A DNA stretch of 64,000 nt, taken from Piezodorus guildinii. Lineage: Eukaryota; Arthropoda; Insecta; Hemiptera; Pentatomidae. The first letter of the stretch is position 1; every line of letters begins with the position of its first letter. The notes under the pieces are model-generated. The model worked only from the letters and a program-made list of their open reading frames with translations. It made no database searches and was not told the origin of the DNA. Below, in pieces: positions 1-11,910 of this stretch. Where the stretch lies: contig CM041292.1 in assembly GCA_023052935.1 (NCBI GenBank), forward strand, positions 104,087,406-104,151,405. The letters are read 5' to 3'. Position numbers and translations under genes: made by a program.

Positions 1-2334
1 GTTTTTATCCGAACGTTTTCCAAATATATGGAAAAAAGCAATTACAATTCCTATACTCAAGAAAGATAAAGACCCGATGAACGTTAATAGCTATCGCCCT
101 ATCTCTCTCACCTCTTCTATGTGTAAACTCTTGGAGAAACTGATAAGCAATCGTTTGATGTGGTTCCTAGAAGCGAAAAATGTTCTTCCAGTATGGCAAA
201 GTGGTTTTCGGAAAGGAAGAAGCACGAGAGACAACCTGGTTCGCCTGGAATGTGACATATTAGGTGCCTTCGAACAAAAAGAAAAACTGTTGGCTGTTTT
301 TATTGACATCGAAAATGCTTTTGACAGGACTTGGAGAAGGCTCATCGTCGATACTTTGGTTAGGATGGGAATCAATGGGCACATCCTTGGTTTCATCTCT
401 AACTTTCTCACAGATAGAAGATTCATGGTTAGACTCGGTGATGTGTTTTCTCGGGAATATGAGCAAGAAAATGGCGTGCCTCAGGGCTGTGTCTTGAGTG
501 CAACACTCTTTTGTATATGTTTAAATGAGGTGTTAAGAGTAGTCAACTTGCCAGTCAAGAGTATGCTGTACGCGGACGATCTTGTACTTTATACTGCAAG
601 GAAACAGGTGCCAGATTTACAAGACAAGATGCAATCGGCTTTAGATAACGTCAGTGGCTGGCTTAATGACAACGGTTTCACCATATCACCCGAAAAGACT
701 GTTGCGATACTTTTCAGCAAAAGACAACCGAATTCACAACCATCCCTAAAGATAGCCAACCAACCTCTCACTCTTTCTAATACAGTAAAATACCTGGGTG
801 TGACCTTCGATCGCACACTTAGCTGGTCTCCACATCTGAAGCAACTAAAAGCTAATTGCCTCCGTTCTCTTAATCTTTTCAAGATGGTTAGTAACACAAG
901 TTGGGGTGCTGATCGTAGAAGCATGATAACTCTGTTTAAGACTCTCATAAGGCCAAAGTTAGATTATGGTTGCAGTGCTTTTAACTCTGCCTCAAGTCGA
1001 ACTCTAAAACTACTCGATCCTATTCAAAACACCGGTCTTCGAATAGCTATTGGTGCTTTCCGTTCCAGCCCATGTATTAGCTTGTGTGCTGAAGCTGGTG
1101 AACCTCCACTTGCACTACGAAGGCAACAACTTGACCTGATCCTTGCTGCTAAGATCCTGTCTACTCCCAACCATCCTCTCCTTCATTTATTCCCAAATAG
1201 ACAATTTCTCACCCAACAACAGATCTCCTTATCCAAAAGACCATCCTTTATAGTCCGCATTTCTAAATTTCTGGTCGAGCTTAACCTCGAATTTCCTTCT
1301 TTCCGTACAATAGAAACATCTCCAATTTATCCTTGGCAATTTCCCTCTCCGAATATCTGTCTTTCCCTTACCAAATTACTCAAACAAAACACATATCCTT
1401 ACATATATAAGCAGGAATTTAAAAAACTACAAGATAGACTCGCTGTTGCTGATTACGTATATACTGATGGCTCTAAGAGTTCCTTAGGTGTGGGAGCATC
1501 GGTCGTGTGTGAGGGTAGACAACATCTATTTTCCCTTTCTCCACTCTGTAGCAACTATACCGCAGAACTAGTTGGAATTTATAAAAGTTTAAATGTTATT
1601 CATCCTACCAAAACAACCAGGATTATTTGCACAGACTCCTTATCGGCCCTGCTCAGCTTGAAGCGCCTTTTCTCTACCGACTCTCTTATCCAAAATATTC
1701 TATTATCATTGCAGTCCACAATAGTTTCCAATTATTCAGTTTTTTCGTCTGGGTACCGAGCCACTGCGGTATAGTTGGCAATGAACTCGCAGATCGTGCA
1801 GCCAAAGAAGCAATAACAGATGGCATTCCCTTTACTGGGGTGCCTGTTGGCGACTATATTTCTATCATCAAGCAACGGATTCGGTCGAAGTGGGGACAGA
1901 TTTGGCATGACACTACTGACAACAAATTAAGGGAAATAAGAAGGGACATCTCCCATTGGCATTCGTCCCTACGACAAAAGCGAAGGGAAGAGGTTATCTT
2001 GGCGCGCCTGCGTATTGGACACACCCGACTAACTCACGGACATCTCATGGCACGGGAACCTCCTACGGAGTGCCCAACATGCGGTTGCCCAATCTCTGTT
2101 AAACACATTTTGACAGAGTGTAGGGCTTATGATAATCACAGAGCACATATTGCAATTGACACTGACTTACCAACCGTTTTACAAGACAACATACAGACAA
2201 CTGCAAAACTTTTTGACTTCCTACGACAGACCGACTTGTACAATAGACTATAATATTTAATCCCTTTATCAACATGATTTAAGGCGAAAATGACCCAAGT
2301 GGTTTACGCCCAAAAAAAAAAAAAAAAAAAAAAA
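1..2334 (+). mobile_element. 5'-truncated (by window edge) I-like LINE, RT + RNase H, poly(A) tail
   Basis: Non-LTR retrotransposon whose open frame is already running at base 2, so its 5' part lies outside the window. After the stop at 2251-2253 there is a short 3' UTR and then a run of about 23 A (2312-2334). Immediately beyond the tail an unrelated LINE begins on the opposite strand, cut inside its RT domain, so this element inserted into that one. RT followed by RNase H and a C-terminal CCHC-like knuckle is the order of the I/R1/LOA group; assignment to the I clade is inferred from similarity to the complete element at 30929-36592, which is related but clearly a different family. Confidence 0.9.
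2..2253 (+). pseudogene. LINE ORF2 C-terminal part: reverse transcriptase, RNase H, zinc knuckle (one frameshift)
   Basis: Would encode the reverse transcriptase that copies the element RNA at the target nick. Frame 2 is open from base 2 to 1774 and shows SYRPISL, FRKGRST, the motif-A aspartate in FIDIENAFD (about 305-330), NGVPQG, and the catalytic YADD at about 569-580. RNase H follows, with TDGSK (about 1463), the AEL glutamate (about 1563) and TDSLSALLSL (about 1633). The frame then shifts by one base in a six-T run at 1740-1745; the domain continues in frame 1 with WVPSHCG and NELADRAA. The C-terminus carries a CPTCGCP...H...C knuckle (about 2080-2115). A single slip in a homopolymer suggests a young, recently disabled copy or a sequencing error. 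Confidence 0.9.
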
Positions 2335-3510
2335 GATTTTACCCATAATAGGTAAAAGTGAAATTGGACGGTAAAAAGATGGATGTTCGAGCGGCTTTTG
2401 GGGTTTGTGAATCATCTTAACAATAGATAGTTTCCAGGAGTCAGGAAAATATGTGGTCCGGAGGATAGCGTTATATATGCAGGTATGAAAAAGGATGGAT
2501 TTTCGAGGAAGCTGTTTCATTATATGGGAAGTAATTAGATCATGTCCAGGAGCTTTGCGGGAAGGTAATCTGTGAATGATATTGGATTTTTCTGAAGGAT
2601 GATATGCTGTAGGAGGTAGGGTCATTTGGAGAGGAATATCAAGTTCTGTTTCGATACATTCAAGATGGTTGGGATTGAGTATGTCAGGATGAGGATTGTA
2701 TATTTTAGAGAAGTGCTGAGCGAATATATGGGATTTTTCTTCGTCAGATTGTGTCCAGTTTGAGTTCATAAGAAGTGGATGTTGAAATCTTTAAACCTGA
2801 GGAGTTTTTTAGTAGTCGTCCAGAGTGACTTGTCAGTAACAGTGAGAGATTCCGTCAAGTATTGTAAATTTTGAATTTTGTATTTTCTGATTTCTGATTT
2901 TAGTTTGTTAGTCAGTTGGGTGTAATAAGTTTTGTCTGTTGGGTATCTGGTCCTGTGCCACTTCGATCTTGCTCTGCGTTTATCTCTTAATAAGATCTGA
3001 ATGTGCTGTGGTAGGTTACATTGTGGAGGTTTATTAATTTTGGTGTTTGTTGTGTTGTCTATTATGCTGCTACTTATTGAGTCAGTTAGTTTTTTTATGG
3101 CTAAATCAATATCTTGTTTTGTCTTTAGTGGATGTTTTAAGTCTAGTTTATGTTCCAAGACATATCGAAATTGGTCCCAGTTTACACGTCCAGTAATTAA
3201 TGTAGGAGGAGAGGGTTTAGGAACAAAGTTTGAATGCAAGGAAAGCAGAACTGGGCTGTGGTCAGATGAAAGATCATTCAGGAATTTGATATCAGCTTGG
3301 GAAGTGGGGATCTGAGAGGTGAAAAATATATCCAGGATACCAGGGCGTTTTTTGATGGATGTAGGCCAATATGTGGGATTCGTAGGAGAAAGGATGGAGT
3401 AGCAATTGGAGTTTGCAACGTTAGAAAGGATACTGCCACGGGAGTTGGATGTTCGACAACCCCATCGCTGGTGTTTAGCGTTATAGTCCCCTCCGGTTCA
3501 TTACTTAAAA
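2335..3510 (-). pseudogene. Jockey-like LINE ORF2 fragment (endonuclease end to start of RT), interrupted
   Basis: Read on the minus strand this is a contiguous but frameshifted ORF2 piece. It opens with the endonuclease motif GDYNAKHQRWGCRT (about 3440-3490), reaches SSDHSPVLLSL (about 3240-3275), then the linker with VNWDQFRYVLEHKLDL (about 3150-3195). A frameshift near 2770-2790 separates this from the RT N-terminus with SRKAPGHDLI (about 2540-2575) and YRPISLLPIMGKI, which ends exactly at the poly(A) tail of the neighbouring plus-strand LINE. The 5' part of the endonuclease is missing (truncation near 3500). The rest of the RT should lie to the left of the window, beyond the inserted LINE. 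Jockey clade is inferred from motif style. Confidence 0.85.
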
Positions 3511-3812
3511 AATAAAACAGAATAAGTAAAATGTTACAGACTTTGATTTTTAATGGTTTTTAAATTGTTGATTTTTTTAAATGGTTTTTAGCGTTTCATT
3601 TCACAAGTAGTTTTTGTCAATTTCGATTTGTATGACATCCTACTGTAAGTTAATTTTTAGAAATATTGTTTAAAATTTGTTCATTGGTGTTTAAACATCA
3701 GAATTTGACGATTAACAAAGTCTGAATATTGAACTGTTTTTGTTAGGGTTGTTTTTGTTTTATTATTTTGAATGATTAGCCACGGTAGCATTAAGGGACA
3801 ATAAAAAAAAAA
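3511..3812. other. AT-rich spacer, no feature seen
   Basis: AT-rich sequence between the truncated 5' end of the Jockey-like LINE and the first TIR14 repeat. Only a short A-run near 3803 stands out. Confidence 0.5.
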
Positions 3813-4692
3813 AAATCTGGTGCGGGCAACAACACGACTTTCACTTACCTCTATTTTTAAAATCAATGAAAGAATTTTCAAATACAGTTAGAGATAGAAA
3901 TACGTGAAACTATTAAAGAATTAATTAAATTGAATTTCTATAGAAACGTGTGTTTTATTAAAAAATCTATTATATTATTATCTAAAACAATTACTTATTT
4001 CTATCGGCTTTTTATCACTCTCTATTAACTTTTAAAAGCTTGTGTATGAGATTATATTTTTTCTAAAATCTTCAGCTTACCAACGGTGTATCATACATGT
4101 ATATTACTGTTTTTATGTTCAAAAACGAAAAATTGCAATTTATTGCAACTATGCAACGATGCAACGAATTCATACAATTTATATATTTACCCGTTTTTCA
4201 TCAGTGGTAATAAGATAATATAGTTATTTTTATAAAATCAACAAAATTAAAGGTACTTTAGAGAAAGAAAATTTAAAATATCGGCATTTAAGCCCTGTCA
4301 GACCATTTTAATCCGAATGAAACCTAAATGATATTAAATTCCATTAAATTTTACATCGATATAGCGAGTTTAATCAAAACCGTCGGAACCTTTTTCGAGA
4401 AAATCGAAAAGGTGCAAAATGCATGGTATAAATTGGCTCTTCTGGTAAGCTCATTTTGATGAAAAAAGTTTTGTAACGTCTCAGGCGTATAGTTGTCCTA
4501 AATATGAAATTTAAGTTTCATAAGACTTACCGTTTCCGCCAGGGAGTTACCACACACACGGACCTTTTTGCAGGACTTAGTTATTTGGGCTCAGGGGACC
4601 CTAAAACGTGTATTTCCGTTGAAAACTGGAATTTGAAAATTTTCAAGATCGCAATACTTTCCCTTACTATATATAGTAAATGAAAGTAATAA
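3813..4692 (+). repeat. TIR14 non-autonomous repeat, copy 1 (near full length)
   Basis: A dispersed repeat of about 0.9 kb that recurs throughout the window. Reference orientation: left end CTGGTGCGGGCAAC followed by ACTTTCACTTACCT, right end a short palindromic stretch around TATATA, then GTAAATGAAAGTAA. The inverted motif ACTTTCACTTACCT / AGGTAAGTGAAAGT near both ends is the only terminal symmetry. Internal landmarks shared by all copies: ACGTCTCAGGCGTATAG, GCATTTAAGCCCTGTCAG, ACATCGATATAGCGAG, a CA/GT microsatellite site (here only CACACACAC at about 4551-4559) and GGGGACCCTAAAACGTG. There is no coding capacity. It behaves like a MITE-type DNA element, but the class is not proven. Confidence 0.8.
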
Positions 4693-5540
4693 ACAAATAA
4701 TATAGTCATCGACATGCACATAAGCCATAGCTAAGGGTAACAACTTCTATTGTTATATTATTTTTAGTGTTAAATTTTTTATCGAACCAATCTCAATAAT
4801 TATTTGGTAAAGAATCAATTAAATTATATCTCAGACGAAACATGTGTTTTATTAAATAATATATTATATTATTATTTACGGCAAACAGTCAGGTTTTATC
4901 GGTTTTCACTAATCTGCGTTAACTTTTACAATGTCGTGTATAAGAAATATTATATTTAAAATCTTTAGCTTTCCAACGGTTTATTAAACATCTATATCAC
5001 TTTTTTATGTTCAAAAATACAATAATTGCATTTAAATAATTGTTTGCATTTTTTTCCGTTCTTATCAATGCTGAAAAGATGATATGGTTATTTTTATAGA
5101 ACCTAAAATATTAAACATGCTTTAAAAGAAGAAAGTTTAAAATATTGATATTTAAGTAATGTCAGACTTTTTCAATTAGAATGAAATCTGCATGATATTC
5201 AAGCTCATTTAATTTTAAATCAAAACAGCGAGTTTAACTAAAATGGTAAGAGCTGTTTTCGAGAACATTGTAAATAGATGCATAAAGCATCTTATAAAGT
5301 GGCTCATTTGGTTTGATGAAAAAGTCGATGTTACATCTACAACGTGAAGTCTTAAATATGAAATTTCAGTTTCAAATGACTTCTCGGTTCAGCACTAGAC
5401 TTACCACAACCAGACACACTAACAGACTTTTGGGAGGACTTATGTCATTTGGGCTCGGAGGTTTCGAGTGAAAAATTGAATCCAAAAATGTTCACGATCG
5501 CAATACTTCCCCTTTTTATAGATTTTATAGATAGGTGAAA
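4693..5540 (+). repeat. TIR14 repeat, copy 2 (old, diverged)
   Basis: Directly follows copy 1 in the same orientation and carries the same internal blocks in order (GTGTTTTATTAAATAA, CTTTCCAACGGTTTATTA, TTTAACTAAAATGGTAAGAGC, TCACGATCGCAATACTTCCCC), but with many substitutions and without the left terminal block. Position suggests either tandem placement or insertion of copy 1 next to it. The CA-tract site is reduced to CAGACACACT. Confidence 0.7.
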
Positions 5541-5689
5541 TTAATAGAATAGTGCAATAATGAAATTTAATAATTAAGATGTTACATCACCTTCAAAACC
5601 GATTTAGTACTAATTTAAGTCCACCTTCATACTACTTTAGCTAATGAAAAGATCTACATAGGATTTCTTATTTTTTTCCTATTCAGATT

Positions 5690-5895
5690 TAATCAAGGAC
5701 AGGGATCTTTAATTAGTGCCTGACATCACTCAAACCCGGGACCATCATAAATTTTACGTTCCCTCCAAAGAATTGCATTACCCAAGGATTATTTACTCCC
5801 ATTAAACAATCTTAGGGCAATATGCCGGATTTGAGCACGCGGCATTAGGCATATCATATGCTATAAACTATACCACAGGTGGATCCTGCTTCCAA
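5690..5895 (+). repeat. Solo, diverged copy of the tRNA-like module found in the foldback element
   Basis: Blocks such as CCCAAGGATTATTTACTCCC, TCTTAGGGCAATATGCC and ACCACAGGTGGATCC follow the same order as 16790-16890 inside the foldback element. It therefore represents the same repeat family outside the large palindrome. Coordinates are approximate. Confidence 0.5.
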
Positions 5896-6054
5896 ATTTC
5901 TTCCTATAAAGATTTGAGTGTATTTTAACCAAACACATTTGAGTCAGGATAATAACTGTATTCTTACTATTGCTTCAACTTATTTATCTAGCGCTAGTTT
6001 TTACTAGTTTCGGACCAGCCGATTACTAAGTAACTAAGCAAAGCTTGTACTCAC

Positions 6055-6311
6055 CAACCAAATCTTGGCGGCACCAACCCTTTTACCCCCAAGGTCCTAG
6101 CGATGTGGTAATCGCAAAGCCTCCACGGCATTCGGTAGCGCCTTGAGATCTTTTCAGCGAATCCATGCCTTAACGCTCGATCCATCGAGCTCTTCAAGTC
6201 ATCCATCTGTATCGCCAAACCGCAATCTTTTAAAACTTTCTTGTAAAGGGACAAAGGCAGGCCCTTTTTCCTATTGAACTTTTTGTACAGTTTAAAACAG
6301 GGTTTTTGCAT
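6055..6311 (-). CDS. Candidate host exon, basic 85-residue reading frame ending at a consensus splice donor
   Basis: The minus-strand frame starts at an ATG (6309-6311) and runs 86 codons to a TGA at 6053-6051. That stop lies inside a consensus 5' splice site: exon ...GGTTG then GTGAGT, with the GT at 6054-6053, so the frame may be an exon rather than a complete gene. The product is basic, opening with MQKPCFKLYKKFNRKKGLPL, and contains LKSSMDRALRHGFAEKISRR. The spacing of hydrophobic and basic residues loosely recalls a linker-histone-type winged helix, but this is a weak inference. The frame stays open upstream of the ATG to a stop at 6371. No partner exon was recognised. It could also be a decayed element or chance. 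Confidence 0.3.
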
Positions 6312-6719
6312 AATTAAATTATATTGGGCTTGTTTGAATCTTATTCCAATGAGACCAAGAAATTTTGGTTATAATTTATGCAAGAAATAATATATACGTT
6401 GATAATAAATAACAGATGATTAACGAAATTTCTAATCACGAAGTGTTTCCTAAATTGAAAAACTAGTTTATCACCGACGAAATTTCGTTATTAATTAATA
6501 GACGATTTGTCATTAAAAAGGTTCAAGTGAAGGTTTACAATACAATTAACAAAGGGGAATAAAGCACTAGTCAGGAAAGAAACTGTTCGGTAACTTAAAA
6601 GACGAGTACAAATAAATTAAAAAAAAAACAAAAAGATGTGTTAATGGATAAAGCAAATTGACTTTATACAGACATCCGGTAATGTAGTATATCTTCCAAA
6701 ATAAAATCTCAGAACGATG

Positions 6720-7200
6720 ACAGTCAATTGGCATTTTTAGGAAACTTTAACTTCACCCTTGTAATACGAGGGTTAGCCTTCTCCCCGAACAGTGTCTATA
6801 GTTTCTATATTTGCGCTTCTTCTTGTTATAGTGCCTATCCGTTACGAATGTTGGCGATTATCAGGGCAAAGTATCCACTGCTGTACGAAAAAGTCCTACC
6901 GTTGTTGTATTATACTATGTTCGCAAGTTCTTCAACCAGGATATCCTTCGCCTACCAGGCCTCCTTCTGCCCTCCACCTTGCCCAATAAATCAACTGCAA
7001 CGAGTTATACCTCTGGTTGTTTCTCATTATATGTCCCAAATATTTCAGCTTACGAGATTTTGTTAAAACAGCAGCTCCTTTTCTTTACCCATTCATTCTG
7101 AGACCCTAAGATTGGTGATATGATCGGTCTATGGGATTCTTAAAATACGTCAATATAACCACATCAAAAACGACTCAAGTTTTCCACAGGGAGCTTTAGT
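6720..7200 (-). pseudogene. Decayed LINE RT C-terminal region (endonuclease-reverse transcriptase type)
   Basis: Minus-strand fragments in shifting frames match the conserved tail of RTE/CR1-like LINE ORFs: RKLKYLGHIMRNNQRYNSLQ (about 6995-7060), then RRPGRRRISWLKNLRT (about 6925-6975), then TVGLFRTAVDTL (about 6865-6905). Farther upstream a piece resembling the ISWTDRITN segment occurs near 7110-7150. Several stops and at least two frameshifts show it is dead. The plus-strand frame over the same bases is only its antisense shadow. Confidence 0.75.
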
Positions 7201-10140
7201 TAATCCACAGGGTTCGATCTGTTATATAGGCGCAGCTAATATAATTTTCCCTTCAAAAAAGTCATCAGAAGCTAATATAAATAAATATATGAAAGGGCCT
7301 TTTCTCTCTCTCTTCTTTGGAGATACCTATCTTCTTTTACTTTAGAAGTTAACACAAAAATCATCAAAAGCTAAATGACATTTTTTTCTCACTAATTTTT
7401 AGTTATCTATGTTTATCAAAAATAGAATAAATTAGTTCAAAAGCTCACGGGTACAGGAGAAATAAATAAAACCCTGCAAATGGTTTATTATTTCCTAACA
7501 ATTTAATTATGGTATTAAAATGTTTAATCGCTGTATAGGCAATGCATTTTTATACGTATAGCAATGAAGTAATCAAAAACCTTAAGAAGCTCAAACAACT
7601 AAACTGCCAATTTATATTCGAGGAAAATGGTCCATGATGACTTTAAGTTTATAACGCTATGACTATTTCTTAAGCAGTTGCAATGATTTTTTTTCCTCGA
7701 AAATTTAATTGCTTATCAATTCGGCTTTTTAATTCCTTAGATTCTACTCGTCTCGAAACGTAAAAATTCAAACAGTTTCGCAAGTTTTTTTTTCCAAGTT
7801 GATTAAAAATTGAAAATGATAGACCAAAATTTCGTGTGTTATCGTAAAATGGGATGAATAGGAACAGTAAAGTGAATTTGAATAAATTCAATATTATTTA
7901 AAAGTTGCGTGGAAGCCAGTTACTTTAACGTAAAAGAATTATTGTTGTTGTTATTGGTTGAGAAATATGTTAATAATTCAAGTATATGGTTTTGTCTTGT
8001 TGATGTACTTTGGACTTATCAGTTCGACCTGTTCGACGAAATTTTTCGTTCCCATTAACTTTACCTGTTAGTATGAAACTGTTATCTATGTAGCTTATTT
8101 AGTATATGTTTACTGTTCTTTAAGTTGTCTTCTTGCATAAAATTCCTTCCTCAATATATTATTTGCAACAGTTTCTTAGCAACAGATTTTTCAGGTTATG
8201 GCATCCACATTTTCTGGTGTGTGTGACGAATGGGATCTGGTGTGTTTTCTGTTAGAAGACACGTCAGATGAATTTCTTTGCAAGACAGTGATGCTAAGTG
8301 TTGTTGTCATGAACATCTGAAGATGGACCTGGATTTGAATTATGATCCACAAATGATGTGATTTCAGTTGACGACTTTTTACTTATTAAAGTATTTGGAA
8401 AAAAACCCTGAGAATTTTCGACTTTAGAGAAGCAAACTTATGTCCCAACTATAGAGGATGCTTTTTTAGCCCAAGTGAAGTTACATTAAAGTTGAAATAG
8501 CGAATCGGATCTTCTAAATCAGCCAGATTCTTGGGGTCTGTTTCATTTATCCATGATTTAAGTGCATACATCAATTACAAAAATTTCTTCTTCTTCCTAC
8601 AAAAGCGTGATGATTTAGAACTTTTTGAAAATATTAGAGACCTAATTTATATTTTTAAATGATTTAATTTAGAAAAATTAATTAAATAAGCATTTAAACT
8701 GTTCTCAGTCATCCCACATGTGGTATATAGGAGCACAATAACATTTTCAATGTCGTTCCTATTCGCCCCAACTGTATGGTGGATGGGAAATGTAATATAT
8801 AATTTTTATCAAAAACTAGCATGGAATAGCACACCTAGTGAATATGTATGATGTGAACATATGATTTGATGTATAGTTCAATTAATTCAGATAAAAAATA
8901 AATTTGTTATATTGCTCAAGATACCATAGATAGTTTCTATACACCCCATTTTACAGTATACATCTTAATGAAACATATATTATTTTTTTCATGAAAAAGC
9001 TATTGGACTACCTTTGCTGCTTCTATACGACATATATGCCAGTTTGGCTTAGTATAGCCTTTAATGTCAGACTGGGTATTACTGGGATGACCTTTTCCTA
9101 TTAACTAAGTGGCCAAGAGAGAAAGGTTGTACTATCGACCGCTGCTTTGTGTTCTAACTGTTTTAGTTCATCCCCTTCCCTTCTCTAAAGTTGAGATCAA
9201 GGCAACGCTATTATTCAATTTATTAATAGTGCTGTAATGCGATTTAGTTTCTCTAAAAAAAAAAAATATCTTAAAATACTCTAAAAGTAGAAACATAGCT
9301 AGGAATATAAGAAATAGTTTTTTAGTACCGAAATTTGCTAAAAATATTAAGTTGAGCTAATAAATTTCATTGACCCGAATCACGAAACTTGTTTTGAATT
9401 AAGTTTATTTTCGGATTTTAAATTCTATACATCCTGGCAGTGGTTCTCCATTGCAAAGAAAAAAAAAGAAAGAAAAAATTATATTAATTAATAAGAATAA
9501 ACGTATCACTGAAATGTGCAAAATTAACCCAACAAGCACTTTAACTGTTAGGTCTTGTCCAGTTGCAGTTCAGGTAGAAAGAGAATCACCTATCTTCAGT
9601 TTTTTTGTACGGCAAGAAAAAAGTAATATAAAATCTGTTCCAAGCAATAAACAAATTCCATTCACCCTCTTTCTCATAATCAAGTTTTAATCTTAGACTT
9701 AAAATACTTTACCTTAGGAAATATTTCATATAATAAGCAAGTAAAATTAAGTAAGAAGAGTTATATTGTTTCGATGGAAACATTTATTTAAACGAATTTA
9801 TATCCCATATTTAAGTTTGTCTTAAAATTGACAATAATAATAATTATTTGAAATCACGTCCATACATTATTTTAAAAATAAACAAAAATAACGTCTAAGT
9901 ACACAAAAAAAACATGTGTATAATAACAACTATATAATAACAGTCTTAGAGTCTAATCTCTTGTGCAGTAAGGAGCTTAGCCATTTATTTGTGTGGTGTG
10001 TTATATTACAATAGAACATCTTAAAACTTTTATACTGAAATTTTTCATATGTACTATCACCAACAGGTAACTATGTACTGTAATATAGGTACTGTTTTAA
10101 TTAGAAGAATTAAAATAAAATACATAAAAAATTAAAACTA
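7200..10140. other. AT-rich intergenic DNA without recognisable genes
   Basis: No splice-bounded coding exon or family motif was found on either strand. A stretch near 8200-8290 reads openly for about 30 codons after ATGGCATCC, and 8996-9240 is somewhat richer in GC, but neither could be tied to a family. The frame at 9451-9690 lies in A-rich sequence and is probably spurious. Confidence 0.4.
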
Positions 10141-10149
10141 TATATAGTC

Positions 10150-11910
10150 AGTGCCTCTGTGTAGTGGTGGTGGGGATAGTCTGCATAAGGAGCCTAATCC
10201 TACTTGCCGCAAATAAACAAGCTGTGTTATTGTTCCAGGATTATTATTTTGTTTTCTCTTCTGATATAATTTAAATACATTTAATAATGGTGAATTGTAA
10301 GATATGTGGTGAAACAGTGGGCAGAGATGAAAAAATTAAACTGTCCTGCGCCAAATGTCTAAATATGTACCTAAAAAATGTGTCAAAATAGAAATGACAA
10401 ATCCAGAATCCCACAAAAACTGGCATTGTATGGACTGTGAATTGTCTTCACGAACATCTCCAGCCAATGAGGCTGGGACTATGATAAATTTGATAATAAC
10501 GCTCACCGAGGAGGTTAAAGAGATGAAGGCCAAACTCCGAGGGATCGACGAGCTAAAAGAGATAAAACTAACTCTCGAAAAACAATCTCAACTCTCGTTC
10601 GAAAATATGGAGAGGTTACAAAAAATTGAGAATCTTCTTGAACAACAAAAAAATCAAGTGGAAAAATTGACTTTAGAAACTAACTTCTTAAAAGAAAAAA
10701 AATCCAAATTAGAAGATCGGTTAAATAATGCCAAACGAACCAATTAAAAAATAGTCTCGAAATCAGAGGTATAGCGTAGAGACCAGGTAAAAATGTAACT
10801 GAGACCATTATAAAGGTCAGGGTAGCCCTGGGGGTAAAGCTGGGCCCGGAAGATCTGGACCACGCCGTACGTCTCAGGCCTAAAGAAGCCGGGACACCGG
10901 CGACCATCATTCGCCAAGCAGTGTAGGATAAAATGGTACGGCAAAGAAGAGTCAAGAGAGCCTTTTCCACGCGCCACCTAGGCTGGGAGGAAAACAAACC
11001 GCACTCTGTTTACGTTAACGAGGCGATAACGCCGGCCAATAGGCACCTATACTGGCTCGCCAGGCAGAAAAAGGTGTCTGCAAAGATGAAATATAAGTGG
11101 TTCAGTGGTGATCGTGTGAAGTGCCGGAAGGGCGATGGGTGTCCAGCGGTAATAATTAATAGACAGGCCGACTTAGATAACTTTGCCTGAGGTTTGTTTT
11201 GAACTTACAGACTTATTGTCAAATATTTATATTGTTTCCTTAAAGAAGACATATTATTTTTGTTTTGGAATATTTTAATTTTTTATCTACCATATTTTTG
11301 TTACGCTTTTCTATTTACATTCATAATACAGTATTCTTATAATTTTATGTTTTATCTCCTTACGTTTTATTTTGTTTTATTTTTTTAAATCTCAGTCTAC
11401 ATTTGTGTTATCAATTTAAATATCTGTTGCTTTCCTTTCTGACAGATACCAAGGACTTATAAACTATTAATATTTTTAGAATTAGCTCTGTTATATTCCT
11501 TAATCCCCGAAACTTTTACGACTATCCCGATTGTCACATCCACGGTTATGACTAATATCCTTACTTCCTTTTATTCTTTTTATGTTATATTGTATTTTGC
11601 ACATGTTATATTATTAGTATATTATTAAACCCCCTAAAAAAATAATAGAAAATAAATGTAAATTTTTTTTTTTCAAAATTGTATATATGTGTACATATCT
11701 CTTATTTTGTTCACTATCCAGTTTAATTTTCAATATTTTTATTTGAAGTTGATTTTAATTTATTATTACTATTATTATGTAATTTGAATTGTTTTTTGTT
11801 TGTTTTTATACTCTAAGACTCTAAAGTGATTATTTTAATTTTCTTGTTATATTATTCCAAGTGACTAGTCCCAGAATAAATAAAGAATTTATTATTATTA
11901 TTATAAAACA
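10150..11910 (+). mobile_element. LINE carrying ORF1 only, with (ATT)n 3' end
   Basis: The element appears to start near CAGTGCCTCTGTGTAGTGG (10149), runs through a degraded ORF1 (10287-11190), then goes straight into about 700 bases of AT-rich 3' UTR that ends with CCCAGAATAAATAAAG and a TTATTATTATTATT tail at about 11880-11905. No endonuclease or RT remains between ORF1 and the tail, so it is a non-autonomous or internally deleted LINE. The TAGTCCCAGAATAAA 3' motif is shared with the CR1-like 3' end at 21527-22205, suggesting the same broad family. A target duplication was not identified. Confidence 0.65.
10287..11190 (+). pseudogene. LINE ORF1: PHD-like zinc motif, coiled coil, FP-like C-terminal domain
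   Basis: Nucleic-acid-binding ORF1 protein of a LINE. It starts at ATG 10287 with paired cysteines (CKICGE, SCAKC), shifts frame near 10360 to CVKIEM...WHCMDCE, then has a charged heptad-rich helix (LKEIKLTLEKQSQLSFENM, about 10540-10740) typical of a trimerising coiled coil. After another frameshift at about 10741 it continues through LGPEDLDHAVRLRPK to VYVNEAITPANRHLYWLARQ and ends ADLDNFA at 11190, a tail resembling the baculovirus FP-type domain seen in many insect LINE ORF1 proteins. Two internal TAG codons (about 10783 and 10924) and two frameshifts make it a pseudogene. Confidence 0.8.

Noticed and set aside
6728..7066. Plus-strand 112-codon frame
   Set aside because: Antisense shadow of the decayed LINE C-terminus on the minus strand.
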